The notes: generated by a model from the letters alone, not told the origin. 64,000 nucleotides of DNA from Bacteroidota bacterium (GCA_018267135.1 JAFDZA010000007.1:62001-126000); one strand, 5' to 3'. Shown: positions 19,701 through 28,924, counted from the stretch's first letter. Numbers and translations: made by a program.

Positions 19701-20571
19701 GCAGGGAACGTCTTTTAGCTTCCAGGCCATGGCTTCATCAGCGATCATGGTAGACAACTTTGCATTCTATCCACAGTCGGCCTCTGTCGTAGCGCACACT
19801 TACGATCCGCTTAACGGAAAGACTGCCGATCTAGACAGCCGCGGAACAAGCGCGTTTGTTGCCTACGATGCCTTGGGCCGCGTGAGGTATTTACAGAATA
19901 CCGATAAGGATATTGTTCAAATCAAAGACTACCATTACCTGGCATCGAACGGGGTACTTCCTGTCAGCACGTTTACCGGGCCTAACACACCCAACATGGG
20001 AGCCTCTGTTACCTATACCGCCAATCCAAGTTGCGGTTCCGGCGTTACCTATGCCTGGTATGTGGACGGTATTCTTCAGACAGCCACTACTTCAACCTTC
20101 ACTTACGCATTTTTGCTAAACAAGACGTACACGATTACACTGGTTGCCTCGGCTACCTATGGCAGCAGCTCTACGGACATGACAGTGAATCCTGTTCCCC
20201 AACTGAATGCAAGCATCAGTGTCAGTGGCCTACCGAACGGGCCGAATTATTGCGACAGTTATCCTACAATCACTCTTTCAATCGCATTTGGCGCTGGGGC
20301 CTGCTACCAAAGTAATAATGTTACCTATAATTGGTACTACAGTTATTCCGCCCCGACTTTCAGCGGCAGCGGAAGCATATTGTATACAGGGCCAACTTAT
20401 CCATTAGGAACAACACAATCAGTTTCTTTTAACGCCGCGACCAGTACTGGGACATATGTTTATTGCCATATCACTTCCACTTGCGTCAATCAGACCAATG
20501 GCAGCAACACGCCATTAGACCAAATAGTTTATCAAGCCTTCAGTTGTGTAAACCGTGGCGGAGGCCAGTAA
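16741..20571 (+). CDS. Exported RHS/YD-type protein with C-terminal PKD/Ig-like domains (first of a pair)
   Basis: About 1276 residues. The start is placed at the ATG at 16741, because that gives a clean signal peptide (ALLMISLTVFFSAPALAQ); an in-frame ATG lies 24 bp upstream. The mature N-terminus (DPLTGSATGSIPLWTIGSGD and QSAGMGWALVAGGAVTREVR) is typical of Bacteroidota RHS proteins. Many Tyr/Asp-rich YD-like strands follow. From about residue 1080 there is a PKD/Ig-like part. It ends CVNRGGGQ without an RHS core or toxin tip. The next gene starts 33 bp later and supplies the core and toxin, so the two probably act as a complex in the envelope or outside the cell. Confidence 0.75.
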   Translation: MSKLFSGRKALLMISLTVFFSAPALAQTFSADPLTGSATGSIPLWTIGSGDVSVPVSLAYYGHGVKVNDSQQSAGMGWALVAGGAVTREVRGLPDDLVGAMTGISGDTRNGWLHGSVASQAGAFVPGNYASCYTEVPDYNTLNGMINQDTEPDIYSFYAPGLGGQFVFSNNKVVQTVPYQDIKIQVTRESSDSLISQIVITNNQGYSYTFQTGDKTSRRVMTNFSGLTSTNYYSRLYGLYQSGATYYSSWYLTQVTSPSGGKVTFTYGNQSTTSNPVYLMVIDPSSNKIDSLYQDNYSVSTKFLQTVTGSNNVATIGWTGGLVTSVTVSDLTYGLLTKKFDLKYHNVWGSKRVASSKRVKRSFLSSVMEGLNCNAFPGYQFTYYGLNFTKDTTSMPFNSFLGQDLFGYYDSTATSGTPDIYYNNSVANGERYRFASTSGYSAMGGGSGGRTVNPAKVCYGSLKTVTLPSGGTSTYTYGAADYLDVVTSTTVLGGGARVASIKTSANDPGSDMTTTYKYITSGSSPTSSGQWTYRPMFVTFSIIGNAIRVPVNLAPEEIIYYSRVEVSTTGRGKTVYQYNNAGIYQTTSVSDFNASFSKTARSSCGSLGDLQSGYYTYPYAPNTNYDFERGLPTYVTDYNRAGKVVRRSIYTYQRTTLPKVPVSAVRVEPLAAMVQYSTYTLLSSVTKVSATVAVRTYDQGSQDTTSQYVEKRTFYTYNGNQMLSQVSTTNSDNSTMATTYKYAKDYPTNGVDSASKAINRLVAANRHGTLVESVGYQGSSVVSGSLTLFASFTPQNSSTRLVMPSQVLTLGDPTGFTASTVTTGNSFSYSSNYYPTGYVDAYDGVGHSTILRDQTRAIKSAIYGYNNSAVALDISNARYDQIAFCDFEPGNITVLGGTNGATVNSDSWSGQYSTSLASGNYVFENAISKGLGRYYRFSCWAKATASATLTIYINGTATSSTAQYPAAGKTAGTWQYIEATVDLGSILQGTSFSFQAMASSAIMVDNFAFYPQSASVVAHTYDPLNGKTADLDSRGTSAFVAYDALGRVRYLQNTDKDIVQIKDYHYLASNGVLPVSTFTGPNTPNMGASVTYTANPSCGSGVTYAWYVDGILQTATTSTFTYAFLLNKTYTITLVASATYGSSSTDMTVNPVPQLNASISVSGLPNGPNYCDSYPTITLSIAFGAGACYQSNNVTYNWYYSYSAPTFSGSGSILYTGPTYPLGTTQSVSFNAATSTGTYVYCHITSTCVNQTNGSNTPLDQIVYQAFSCVNRGGGQ

Positions 20572-20604
20572 GATATGATTTGTGCATCCTTTGACTTAAA
20601 CAAA

Positions 20605-23600
20605 ATGAACAAACTTTTAATACTGTGTTTCTTGCTGGTTCCTTTTAGCAGGGCTTCGTTTGCACAGATTACCGGACCAACGGTTGTCTGCCCAAGTACA
20701 TCGTACACTTATACAGGTGGTGACGGGATTCGGTCATCGTGGAGTTTTACCGGTAGCCCAACGGTGGTGAGCCGTAACGGTGGCGTTTGGACGACCACGA
20801 GTATGGTACTCAAGTTCACCGCGAATTGTGTCATAACAATTAACGAGTACGAACAGGATCAAAATGGAAACTGGTTTCTATCTCAGACCTCGACGCTAAA
20901 TGTAAATGTGGTGACTACCGGTACTATAACCGGATCCTCGACCGTCTGTCCATCTACTTCATTTACGCTATCCGCTCCAGGTACGTCAGGAAATAGTTTC
21001 AATTGGCAAAGTAGTCCGTCAGGTCAGAATACGTGGACAACCTTTGCCAGTAACCAGAGCGCTTATGCTACACCGAGCACTACGATTACGGCAAGCACAG
21101 ACTTCAGGTTAGTCTCCAATGATTGTTCGACAATCATCTCCGCCACAAAAACCATCACTGTCTACACCGGAGTTAGCTCCGCAGGAAGTATATCGGGAGC
21201 CCAGACAATTTGTTATGGTGCAACCCCGACGACACTGCAGGAGGTATCGACGCCCACAGCAAGTCCCAGTTACACCTATCAATGGCAGAGCCGCGTGAAT
21301 TCCGGCGCGTGGTCCAATATCACTGGCGCAACATCAAATACCTATTCACCGGGGCCGCTCTATCAGACAACGGATTATCAGCGGCTGGCAGTCTGGTCGT
21401 GCAGCTCTTCCCAAAATATGGCCTCCAACATCGTCACCGTAACGGTCAACGCAACCTCGGTTGGAGGCACGGTTTCGTCCACCAATGGCACTTCGTTTTG
21501 TGGCACCAGTTCGGTCAATTTAAAACTTACCGGTTACACGGGTTCTATCGTTGCCTGGTACTATCAATACAATGATGGCAGCGGGTGGAGTTCGTGGACG
21601 AGTTTTGGAGGGGCAGGTTCATCGACGAACCAGTTGTCGCTGGCCAACAATGGAAGTGTCAACCGGTCTTATCAGTTTTATGCCACGGTACAAGATGGTG
21701 TCTGTAGCCCGGCCGGCTCACCTACCTACGGGACGATCACCGATGTCCCGACGACCACTGGTTCCATTGCACCTGCACTCGTGGAGGCATATACTTCTAC
21801 TACGGCCAACTATACCCTCGGCGGCTATCCATCGTCGGCAACACTTTTGTGGCAACAATCGCCGGACGGGTTTACGTGGACTTGCGCCACGGGGTCTAAT
21901 ACGGTCGCCACTTATACCGGTAACACTGGCGGAATTACCATATTATCAACGACGAAGTATCGCGTTCAGGTAACTAACGGAACCTGTGTGAATTATTCAC
22001 CAGTGTTGCCTGTGATTATCTCCCAAGTGCCTGTAATTTCCTCATCGCTCAACTATTTAGCCATGGGAAATTCAGTGACCTTGACAACCAACTTAAATAA
22101 CGGAGCGTCCTATAATAGTTATCAATGGTATCGCTCAGGCACACTAATCACCGGCGCCATTTCCTCCAATTACTCAGCAAGCGAACCGGCATCCTATACG
22201 GTTGTCGTGACCTCGTCTACCACGTCGCCAGCAGCCACGTCCGCTGCATTCAATGTTTATGGTGTAGGTCTTCAACCCGATAACACTGTCAACTCTGTAG
22301 TCACTACAACTATTCGTCAAGCCGGTGTGAGCACCTCGACGGATATTTACACATTGCCATCCACTGGGTATGCACAGAGCATACAATACCTGGACATGCT
22401 TTCGCGACCAGTTCAAACTGTGGGGATTGGCCAGAGCCCGCTTATGCACGACGTGATTCAACCTTATGGCTATGATTCGCTCCAGCCTCCTTCTTATTTG
22501 CCTTACGTTGACTCGATCATGACTGGAACACGGAGGACGACCGCCATATTCAATGGCACTTACCAGAACAGCAAGCAGTATAAGTTTTATCAGAAGACGG
22601 GAACCAAGATCGCCACCAGTACAGCGCCACTCTCGCGAACCGTTTACGAAAGCAGCCCAATTGGGCGCGTGCTGGAGTCAGGAGCGCCCGATACAGACTG
22701 GCAAACTGGCACTGGCGGAACCTTAGGAGCCCACACCTTGCGACCGTTTTTTTATTGCTACAATTCTGGGTTCCCGGTACGGATGTGGACTACCTCTGGG
22801 CCGAGCGGCTACTATGCGACGGGCTCTTTGGCAGTAAGCAAAGTAACCGACGAAAACGGCCACCCGGTGATGACTTACGCCGACAAACTTGGGCGTACTG
22901 TACTCAAACGAGTTAAGACTAGTGGCATGCCCGATACCACTACTTGGCTGGAGACTTATTATGTATATGATGGCCGGGGAAATCTGGCGATGCAGATACC
23001 ACCGAAAGTGTCCTCCATGCTCAATGCGGGGAGCTCTTGGAGCACAGGTTTAGCCAACGCATGGTGCTTTGTTTACACTTATGACGTACGCAACCGTTTG
23101 GTGCAGAGCCAAGCACCAGGCACCGCTGCGGCTTACTATGTGTATGATCCCTTGGGCCGAGTGGTGCTTACTCAAGATGCGCGGCTCCGCACCAACAACC
23201 AGTGGGCGTTTCTAAAATATGACGTAAGAGGGCGGACGATGATGACGGGCATTTATACCAACAACATCCAAACCAGCTTGTCGGCAGTGCAAGGCGTGGT
23301 GAGTGCTTTATACTCGGACATGTCGACGCCCTGGTATGAAGACCGTGGCACTACTCTGCACGGCTACACTAACCAGAGTTTTCCCACTACCAATGCCGAC
23401 GGCTCAGCCTTGCAGATTTATTCGGTGGCGTACTACGACACGTATGACTTTGACTACAACGGCACAGACGACTATGGCTATACAAGTCAGGGACTGACCG
23501 GTGAAGGCAGCCCGGGAAACAGTTTTGGAATGTCGACCGGCAGCAAGAAGCTTATCCTTGGAAGCTCGAACTATCTATACACCTATACCTACTACGACCG

Positions 23601-26600
23601 ATTTGGGCGAGTCATACAAAGCCGCACCAACAACCACTTGTCGCTGACGGTGGATAATCTGACAACCGTTGTTTATGATTTCGAGGGGAAGGTGCTCCAG
23701 ACAAAAACCTATCATAATGCCGGTGGCAGCAACCAATACACTATTCTGCAAACGCCTGCCTATGACAACATAGGCCGCACACTGAATATCACTCATCAAA
23801 TCAACGGAGGCACACCTCAGGTAGTGGCAGCCTACCAGTATAACGAGCTCGGGCAGGTAGTTACTAAGCAGCTTCACAATACGGGCGGCAGCAACTATTT
23901 GCAGAACGTAGACCTTCGTTACAACATCCGTGGCTGGCTTTCTTCCATCAACAATGCGCAGCTGACGAGCGATGGTGGTGTGACCAATAACGACACCAAT
24001 GACTATTTCGGTATGGAACTGTTTTACAACAAACAGGAAAACTCCTCACTGAATAATACGCCCTCCTACAACGGAAACATTTCTGCCGTCAAATGGAAAA
24101 ATGGAGGCGTGGCTTCCGGCGCCACCGACCAGCGTGGCTACGTATTTGCCTACGACGCTAGTGACAAACTCACTTCATCCTCCTTTAAAGCCTATGATGG
24201 GTCTTCATGGGGTAAGGAAAGCGGAACGCTCAATGAAACGATGACCTATGACCATAATGGAAATATTCTTTCGCTTTCACGAAACCAAAATCTGCGGGGG
24301 TTAAATACGACAAGTGGCTTCACCGTTACCTCCACTGCGCAAGCCGTCGATGCGTTGACGTATACGTATGCGAACGGCAGCGGCAACCGCCTTACCAAGG
24401 TGGAAGATGCCGCCACGGCCGCCGGTGGATTCCTCGATGGCGTGCACCTCGCCAAGGAATATTCCTACGATACTCTGGGTAGCCTTACCCAGGACCAGAA
24501 CAAAGGCATCTCCGCGATCGCCTACAACTTGATTGGCAAACCACAGACCGTGACCTTTACCAACGGAACTTCGATGAGCTATACCTATGCGGCCGACGGA
24601 ACTAAACTAAATGTGAGCACCACGGTAAGCGGCACCACCACTTCCTCCGACTATGTAAAAGGTTTTGTGTATTTGTCTGGTGCCCTTTCATTTTTCTCTT
24701 CGCCCGAGGGACGTGTTGTGAAAAACTCGTCCGGAGGATTTGAGTACCAATACGCCATTGCCGACCACCTGGGAAATACAAGGGTTTTATTTACCAGCGC
24801 CACGCAGACCACGCAGAGCGTCACGGCCGGATTTGAAACTGCCAACCAGACGACCGAGGCAGGGAATTTTTCCAATTATCAAACGGCGAAAATTAATACC
24901 CTTACGCCAACGAATCCGAACGCTACGGCGGGCAACAGCGCCTATTACCTGAATGGCGGATATGCAGGCCAGGTCGGTATTGCGAAAAGCTATCAAGTGT
25001 TCCCAGGCGATGTGGTCGCCATTCAGGCAAAGGCCAAATACAATACACCCTCCGGTACCGCATCAAGCTATACCAGCTTTGTCAGTTCACTGTTAACGGC
25101 CTTCAACCTATCAGCACCAGCACCCGGAGAGACGGGAACGCCTGCTGCTGGCGTAAACTCATTTGGGAGCTGGGAGATTGGCAGCTACGGCGACGAGAGC
25201 AAAAGCGACGCGATGAAGGTGTTTGTGACGATCATAGTATTTGACAAGAACTACAATCTCATTGACGTTGCCTACAGTGCGGCACCTTCCTCCGGAACAT
25301 TGTTCAGCCGGAGTTATACGATTAAAGAGGCAGGCTATGCGTATCTTTATATCAGCAATGAGCACCCTTATTTAACGGACGTGTACTTCGATGAAGTAAT
25401 GATGAGCTACACGCCTTCCTCCATACTACAAGCCAACGAATACTATCCTTTCGGGTACCAAACCACGAACTCCTGGACGAAAACAGGAACGGTGGCAAAT
25501 AATTTTTTGGCAAACGGAGGCACGGAACTCAACACCACGTCTTCGCTCTACGATCTGGATTTCAGAAACTACGACCCCATCTTGGGACGGATGAATCAGG
25601 TGGATCCGATGGCTACTTCGGCAGCCGCTCATACCCCGTATAATTATTCATTTAATAATCCGATTTCGCTTAATGATGCTAGCGGCGCCTGGCCAGGCGA
25701 CTGGTGGACCTATAATTACAATCCCAAACAGGTCATGGATGGGCCTGGTGGCGGTCCCTGCGCTGCACCCGATCCTGACCATCCTTTCGCCGGCTGGATG
25801 GGCGGAAACGGCAACCAAGATAATATTGATGGAGATATGTTCGGTGACTATACACAAGCTGGTAGCGAAAATAACAATAGTGAAGCCGAAGAAAGCTCGG
25901 TAACTGAAGTTCAGAATGAGAAGGGGGAGGTTATAGGATACTCTTTTAATGGTGCAATTGCAGGTTCAATTTTTAGTGCATTAACTAGCGGTGCAGGGGT
26001 TAATATTACGATTGAACCAGGCGCCGGGTCTGGTGGGGTAGATTTAGTGACGATAAATGTAGATGGCCTCCTGGTTAACCAAAGTTCAAAAAATTTGACG
26101 GATACTCAAATGAACAAATTGGCAGCGAAAATTGAGTCCCAAATCGAATCCTCTTTCTCAGGAAAGTCAAGTTCCTTGGAGTGGAAAACGAATGCAACTG
26201 TGTCTACAAATGCTTCAATTTTTGGCTGCGACGGGGATCACTTTTCGTTTATTTTAGTGGATGATGTTACTAAAATTGTCCAAGGCCTTGAAAACAATGC
26301 CGTAGGCTTTTCTAAGCCAGGGTTAAGCTATGCTTATATTAATGCATCAGGCAATGAAATAGCAAGGACTGCTGCACATGAGTTTGGGCACGCTTTGGGA
26401 CTTGGACATATAGAGGATGAATATGTAACCGGAAGACCTGGCTTGAAATTTAGCAATGATGATTATTTCGGAAACTTAATGCATCAAATGAGAGCACGGG
26501 ATTCAAACGGTATGCCGGTGGCTGGATATAAAATTGAAGCTTGGCAGATCTATGAACTCCTCATTAGAAATCTTGTTATTCCGTATCAAACAAATCCAAT

Positions 26601-26607
26601 GAAGTAA
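20605..26607 (+). CDS. Exported RHS polymorphic toxin with C-terminal metzincin-like metalloprotease
   Basis: About 2000 residues from the ATG at 20605, which begins a signal peptide (LLILCFLLVPFSRASFAQ); an in-frame ATG at 20575 gives no better start. Order: several Ig/PKD-like repeats (about 20-550), a DUF6443-like segment (about 560-700; QSIQYLDMLSRPVQTVG), YD repeats, and the RHS-associated core (YDLDFRNYDPILGRMNQVDP, near 1650). The variable tip follows ASGAWPGDWW. The tip contains HEFGHALGLGH (near 1925), the zinc site of metzincins, and a plausible downstream Met-turn NLMHQM. The tip is more AT-rich than the body, as expected for exchangeable toxin ends. The lipoprotein 3 bp downstream is the likely immunity protein. 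Confidence 0.85.
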   Translation: MNKLLILCFLLVPFSRASFAQITGPTVVCPSTSYTYTGGDGIRSSWSFTGSPTVVSRNGGVWTTTSMVLKFTANCVITINEYEQDQNGNWFLSQTSTLNVNVVTTGTITGSSTVCPSTSFTLSAPGTSGNSFNWQSSPSGQNTWTTFASNQSAYATPSTTITASTDFRLVSNDCSTIISATKTITVYTGVSSAGSISGAQTICYGATPTTLQEVSTPTASPSYTYQWQSRVNSGAWSNITGATSNTYSPGPLYQTTDYQRLAVWSCSSSQNMASNIVTVTVNATSVGGTVSSTNGTSFCGTSSVNLKLTGYTGSIVAWYYQYNDGSGWSSWTSFGGAGSSTNQLSLANNGSVNRSYQFYATVQDGVCSPAGSPTYGTITDVPTTTGSIAPALVEAYTSTTANYTLGGYPSSATLLWQQSPDGFTWTCATGSNTVATYTGNTGGITILSTTKYRVQVTNGTCVNYSPVLPVIISQVPVISSSLNYLAMGNSVTLTTNLNNGASYNSYQWYRSGTLITGAISSNYSASEPASYTVVVTSSTTSPAATSAAFNVYGVGLQPDNTVNSVVTTTIRQAGVSTSTDIYTLPSTGYAQSIQYLDMLSRPVQTVGIGQSPLMHDVIQPYGYDSLQPPSYLPYVDSIMTGTRRTTAIFNGTYQNSKQYKFYQKTGTKIATSTAPLSRTVYESSPIGRVLESGAPDTDWQTGTGGTLGAHTLRPFFYCYNSGFPVRMWTTSGPSGYYATGSLAVSKVTDENGHPVMTYADKLGRTVLKRVKTSGMPDTTTWLETYYVYDGRGNLAMQIPPKVSSMLNAGSSWSTGLANAWCFVYTYDVRNRLVQSQAPGTAAAYYVYDPLGRVVLTQDARLRTNNQWAFLKYDVRGRTMMTGIYTNNIQTSLSAVQGVVSALYSDMSTPWYEDRGTTLHGYTNQSFPTTNADGSALQIYSVAYYDTYDFDYNGTDDYGYTSQGLTGEGSPGNSFGMSTGSKKLILGSSNYLYTYTYYDRFGRVIQSRTNNHLSLTVDNLTTVVYDFEGKVLQTKTYHNAGGSNQYTILQTPAYDNIGRTLNITHQINGGTPQVVAAYQYNELGQVVTKQLHNTGGSNYLQNVDLRYNIRGWLSSINNAQLTSDGGVTNNDTNDYFGMELFYNKQENSSLNNTPSYNGNISAVKWKNGGVASGATDQRGYVFAYDASDKLTSSSFKAYDGSSWGKESGTLNETMTYDHNGNILSLSRNQNLRGLNTTSGFTVTSTAQAVDALTYTYANGSGNRLTKVEDAATAAGGFLDGVHLAKEYSYDTLGSLTQDQNKGISAIAYNLIGKPQTVTFTNGTSMSYTYAADGTKLNVSTTVSGTTTSSDYVKGFVYLSGALSFFSSPEGRVVKNSSGGFEYQYAIADHLGNTRVLFTSATQTTQSVTAGFETANQTTEAGNFSNYQTAKINTLTPTNPNATAGNSAYYLNGGYAGQVGIAKSYQVFPGDVVAIQAKAKYNTPSGTASSYTSFVSSLLTAFNLSAPAPGETGTPAAGVNSFGSWEIGSYGDESKSDAMKVFVTIIVFDKNYNLIDVAYSAAPSSGTLFSRSYTIKEAGYAYLYISNEHPYLTDVYFDEVMMSYTPSSILQANEYYPFGYQTTNSWTKTGTVANNFLANGGTELNTTSSLYDLDFRNYDPILGRMNQVDPMATSAAAHTPYNYSFNNPISLNDASGAWPGDWWTYNYNPKQVMDGPGGGPCAAPDPDHPFAGWMGGNGNQDNIDGDMFGDYTQAGSENNNSEAEESSVTEVQNEKGEVIGYSFNGAIAGSIFSALTSGAGVNITIEPGAGSGGVDLVTINVDGLLVNQSSKNLTDTQMNKLAAKIESQIESSFSGKSSSLEWKTNATVSTNASIFGCDGDHFSFILVDDVTKIVQGLENNAVGFSKPGLSYAYINASGNEIARTAAHEFGHALGLGHIEDEYVTGRPGLKFSNDDYFGNLMHQMRARDSNGMPVAGYKIEAWQIYELLIRNLVIPYQTNPMK

Positions 26608-26610
26608 ATC

Positions 26611-27129
26611 ATGAGTTCGAAACTTATTTTTGTCGTATTGTATGTGGTGGTCTCAATTATTATTCAATCGTGCAAACCTGTAGCTTCCTATAATGGCCCT
26701 AATCGTCAACTAATACTTAATACAAGGAAGTCCTTTCTTATTTATTTTGCAGGGTATGATGGCGAAAGGGTTACGCTTAGATTGAATGACAAGACTATTT
26801 TTTCAAATAGGAGATTGAAAAACCTGAAATTTCCGTTTAATGAGCCTGATTCAATACTTCGGAAAGATCAGAATTCATATGTAAAATTTGATAACGGATC
26901 ATTGATTGTTCAAGTGCTTGGAAAAATTGAATCACCGAATACCCGTTTTGATTTTTCATCTAAATTGAGAATTGAGATAATTGTTGACGATCAAGCTGAA
27001 TCCAAGACTATCTCACTGTCAAAGGGTAGAATCGTGTATTTGGATTATGGAAACGTTAAGCTTAGTGATACAAACTATGTTAAGAAAGTACGCTTTGTGC
27101 AGTATGCGAAACTGCCTGAATCAGAATAG
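26611..27129 (+). CDS. Lipoprotein, candidate immunity protein for the RHS metalloprotease
   Basis: The 172-residue protein begins with a type II signal peptide ending VSIIIQSC, so it should be lipid-anchored in the envelope. The mature part is beta-rich (LRLNDKTIFSNRRLKNLKFP, LRIEIIVDDQAESKTISL) and matches no family I recognise. It starts 3 bp after the toxin stop, on the same strand, and shares the AT-rich composition of the toxin tip. Immunity genes of polymorphic toxins are typically placed exactly here, and an envelope location fits an exported protease. The function is inferred from context only. Confidence 0.6.
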   Translation: MSSKLIFVVLYVVVSIIIQSCKPVASYNGPNRQLILNTRKSFLIYFAGYDGERVTLRLNDKTIFSNRRLKNLKFPFNEPDSILRKDQNSYVKFDNGSLIVQVLGKIESPNTRFDFSSKLRIEIIVDDQAESKTISLSKGRIVYLDYGNVKLSDTNYVKKVRFVQYAKLPESE

Positions 27130-27462
27130 TTTTAGGTTCATGCACATCAACCATTTTGGTCGCGGACTTGGTGGAAGGCCTGATGCACTTTTGTTCATAA
27201 TAGCCAAACAAACTCATCCAGCTGAATTTTAGCAGGTCTTACTAAAAAAATTTTCTGGCAGAAAATTTTGAGTCAACAATCATAAATGATTAATGGTCTG
27301 ATTTACTTCGATGTAAGTCGGATACTCGGTAGGAGTCTAAATATCATTGATAAATGACATCGCAGCTCAGAGACACAGTAGCCCGCCAGCATAAGAGCCT
27401 GGGACTAATTCGCATTTTACTAGCAGAATTTTATTTGCGCTTGATATTTTTCAAGAAAACTC
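27130..27462. other. Gene-free region after the toxin-immunity pair
   Basis: No supported gene in these 333 bp. It contains a perfect 11-bp inverted repeat with one central base (27247-27269). The rest is AT-rich without further structure that I can see. The promoter of the following small gene must lie towards its end. Confidence 0.4.
27247..27269. terminator. Perfect inverted repeat, possible terminator of the toxin-immunity operon
   Basis: AAAATTTTCTG and its exact reverse complement flank a single G. The stem is AT-rich and ends in a short T run on the plus strand. With a one-base loop the hairpin would have to open at its centre, so an operator dyad is an alternative reading. Confidence 0.35.
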
Positions 27463-27891
27463 ATGTCAATTGAATCTCAAAAATCTGAGGCCCACAAATT
27501 ATTTGACAAAATAATTAAGTCGGTTAATGTACTCTGTAACCAGGGTAGGCGTGAAAAATTCCGCACTTCCTTTGACCACGATCGCGATACTTTTGCTCAA
27601 AGAGTCATAGATTTATCTGGCAACCCCAAAGAACTTGCGACCTACCTTGACAGTACGCTATACGACCAAAAAATAGTCTTGGATTCGCTGAAGAAGATAA
27701 TTGCGATTGAGAAAGAATACGACGCGGTGTGGAATGATGTAATCAATAAACTTAATGTCTTCGCCACTGATAAGATGCTTTCGAATCTTTCGCCCAACGA
27801 CGCCACTCTGAAGGCGCAAGCGGATCAAAGCCACGCAGAGTGTATTGCTGCGCTAGCTAAATTCAAGTCGTTCGTGCCGAAAATTCCATAG
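27463..27891 (+). CDS. Small helical protein of unknown function
   Basis: The 142-residue protein is predicted to be almost all helical and soluble, with charged heptad-like stretches (SEAHKLFDKIIKSVNVL, LDSLKKIIAIEKEYDAVWND). It has no signal peptide, membrane span or recognised motif. It stands alone between the RHS toxin operon and the minus-strand ImmA/IrrE gene, with which it converges (27 bp between stops). It is cargo of the Tn7-like element. No function is proposed. Confidence 0.5.
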   Translation: MSIESQKSEAHKLFDKIIKSVNVLCNQGRREKFRTSFDHDRDTFAQRVIDLSGNPKELATYLDSTLYDQKIVLDSLKKIIAIEKEYDAVWNDVINKLNVFATDKMLSNLSPNDATLKAQADQSHAECIAALAKFKSFVPKIP

Positions 27892-27918
27892 CCACAGCGC
27901 GATGACTAAGTTCGATTC

Positions 27919-28545
27919 TTAGAAGCGAATCCCTTCTCTTTTCATTCGCATCACCATTACTTCAAAGGGGACGTTGAATTTTGGAGCAAGTCTGTCTGCG
28001 GCAACATTGAGGAGTAGTTGCTGGTAGTTATCGGTGTTAAACTGGAATTCATGCGCTCGTTTCACGTCGCCAAGAAAAGGTGCAATTAATACTAACTCTG
28101 ACTGAAGATCCTGGAGTGGGATAAGTAGTCGGCCTGCGAATTCGTCGGCCTGATCTTCATAGGCAACTAAATTGGCACCATCGATCTGCGCAAGTAAAGC
28201 TTTCCAGTCATTAGCGCTGGTGATAGGATGCGCCTCGTAAAATTCCCTGTGTAGAAAATAGTGCCCGAGTTCATGGGCCATGGTGAAACGCAAAGCTGCT
28301 TCAAATTTCGGATCCTTGATCATGCCGCTGTCAACATATATGCTGGTCCGGTCGTTGGACAGAAACCCGTAGATGTCATGGGCGTTCCGCAAATTGGGCC
28401 AGGGAATAACAGCGAGCTCGAGACGAATCTCAATGATATCTTCGATGTCGACCGGAATAATTTTTGAGACCGAGTACTTCGCCCGGACTTCCTCTGCCAT
28501 TTCGCAACACCTGGCAAAGGTTGTTTGCTGAAAAGAGGGTACCAC
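27919..28545 (-). CDS. ImmA/IrrE-family zinc metallopeptidase (module 1)
   Basis: The 208-residue cytosolic protein has the ImmA/IrrE zinc site HELGHYFLH at about residues 90-98, followed by a downstream acidic ligand region (EDQADEFAGRLLIP), which is the family signature. Such peptidases usually cleave a partner XRE-type repressor in response to stress or mobile-element cues. It directly follows a matching XRE gene (13 bp gap, same strand), forming a repressor-protease pair. A homologous pair lies head-to-head at 29302-30286, sharing LLVPxxxL and GHYxLH segments, so this is a duplicated module. Confidence 0.88.
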   Translation of the reverse strand: MVPSFQQTTFARCCEMAEEVRAKYSVSKIIPVDIEDIIEIRLELAVIPWPNLRNAHDIYGFLSNDRTSIYVDSGMIKDPKFEAALRFTMAHELGHYFLHREFYEAHPITSANDWKALLAQIDGANLVAYEDQADEFAGRLLIPLQDLQSELVLIAPFLGDVKRAHEFQFNTDNYQQLLLNVAADRLAPKFNVPFEVMVMRMKREGIRF

Positions 28546-28558
28546 CAGCTGCAGTTAG

Positions 28559-28924
28559 CTAGCCTTCTTGGTTTGCTTTTTGAATTGTCTGAAACAATTG
28601 TTTTAACTCATCTTCGGTAGGCTTTTCTCCGCGAACGGTTCGAAAGAAGATTGGCAATGACGCTACGATTTTTGCTTCGGGAAGCAGCCCGACGGGGATG
28701 GAATCAATCATCGCCAGGTCCTTCAGGGTTTCACGATCTGTTTGATCTAGATCGAGTACTTTGGAAATGCGGTCAAGTATTTCCGTGCTCTGGCCTTGCC
28801 TCACCAAGCCGCGCTCAACTTTGCTCCAGTTCGAGGCGTCCAGTGCTGCCAGTTTGCAGAACTGCCTGAGGGACAATTCCCTCTCCAGTCTCTTTTCCAG
28901 TACAAATTGATTGAAATGCTTCAT
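28559..28924 (-). CDS. XRE-family transcriptional regulator (module 1)
   Basis: The 121-residue protein has an N-terminal helix-turn-helix (LSLRQFCKLAALDASNWSKV, ERGL) and a C-terminal tail containing LPIFFRTVRGEKPTE. The same 15-residue string occurs in the paralogue at 29302-29649. Overall the two are clearly related but diverged outside this string. The gene is upstream of its ImmA/IrrE partner on the same strand. The common C-terminal motif is a reasonable candidate for the site cut by, or bound to, the metallopeptidases. Its promoter region is shared with the divergent second module and holds several inverted repeats. Confidence 0.85.
   Translation of the reverse strand: MKHFNQFVLEKRLERELSLRQFCKLAALDASNWSKVERGLVRQGQSTEILDRISKVLDLDQTDRETLKDLAMIDSIPVGLLPEAKIVASLPIFFRTVRGEKPTEDELKQLFQTIQKANQEG

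Noticed and set aside
26981..27232. 83-codon frame overlapping the immunity candidate
   Set aside because: It is a shifted reading of the lipoprotein gene with no start signal of its own.
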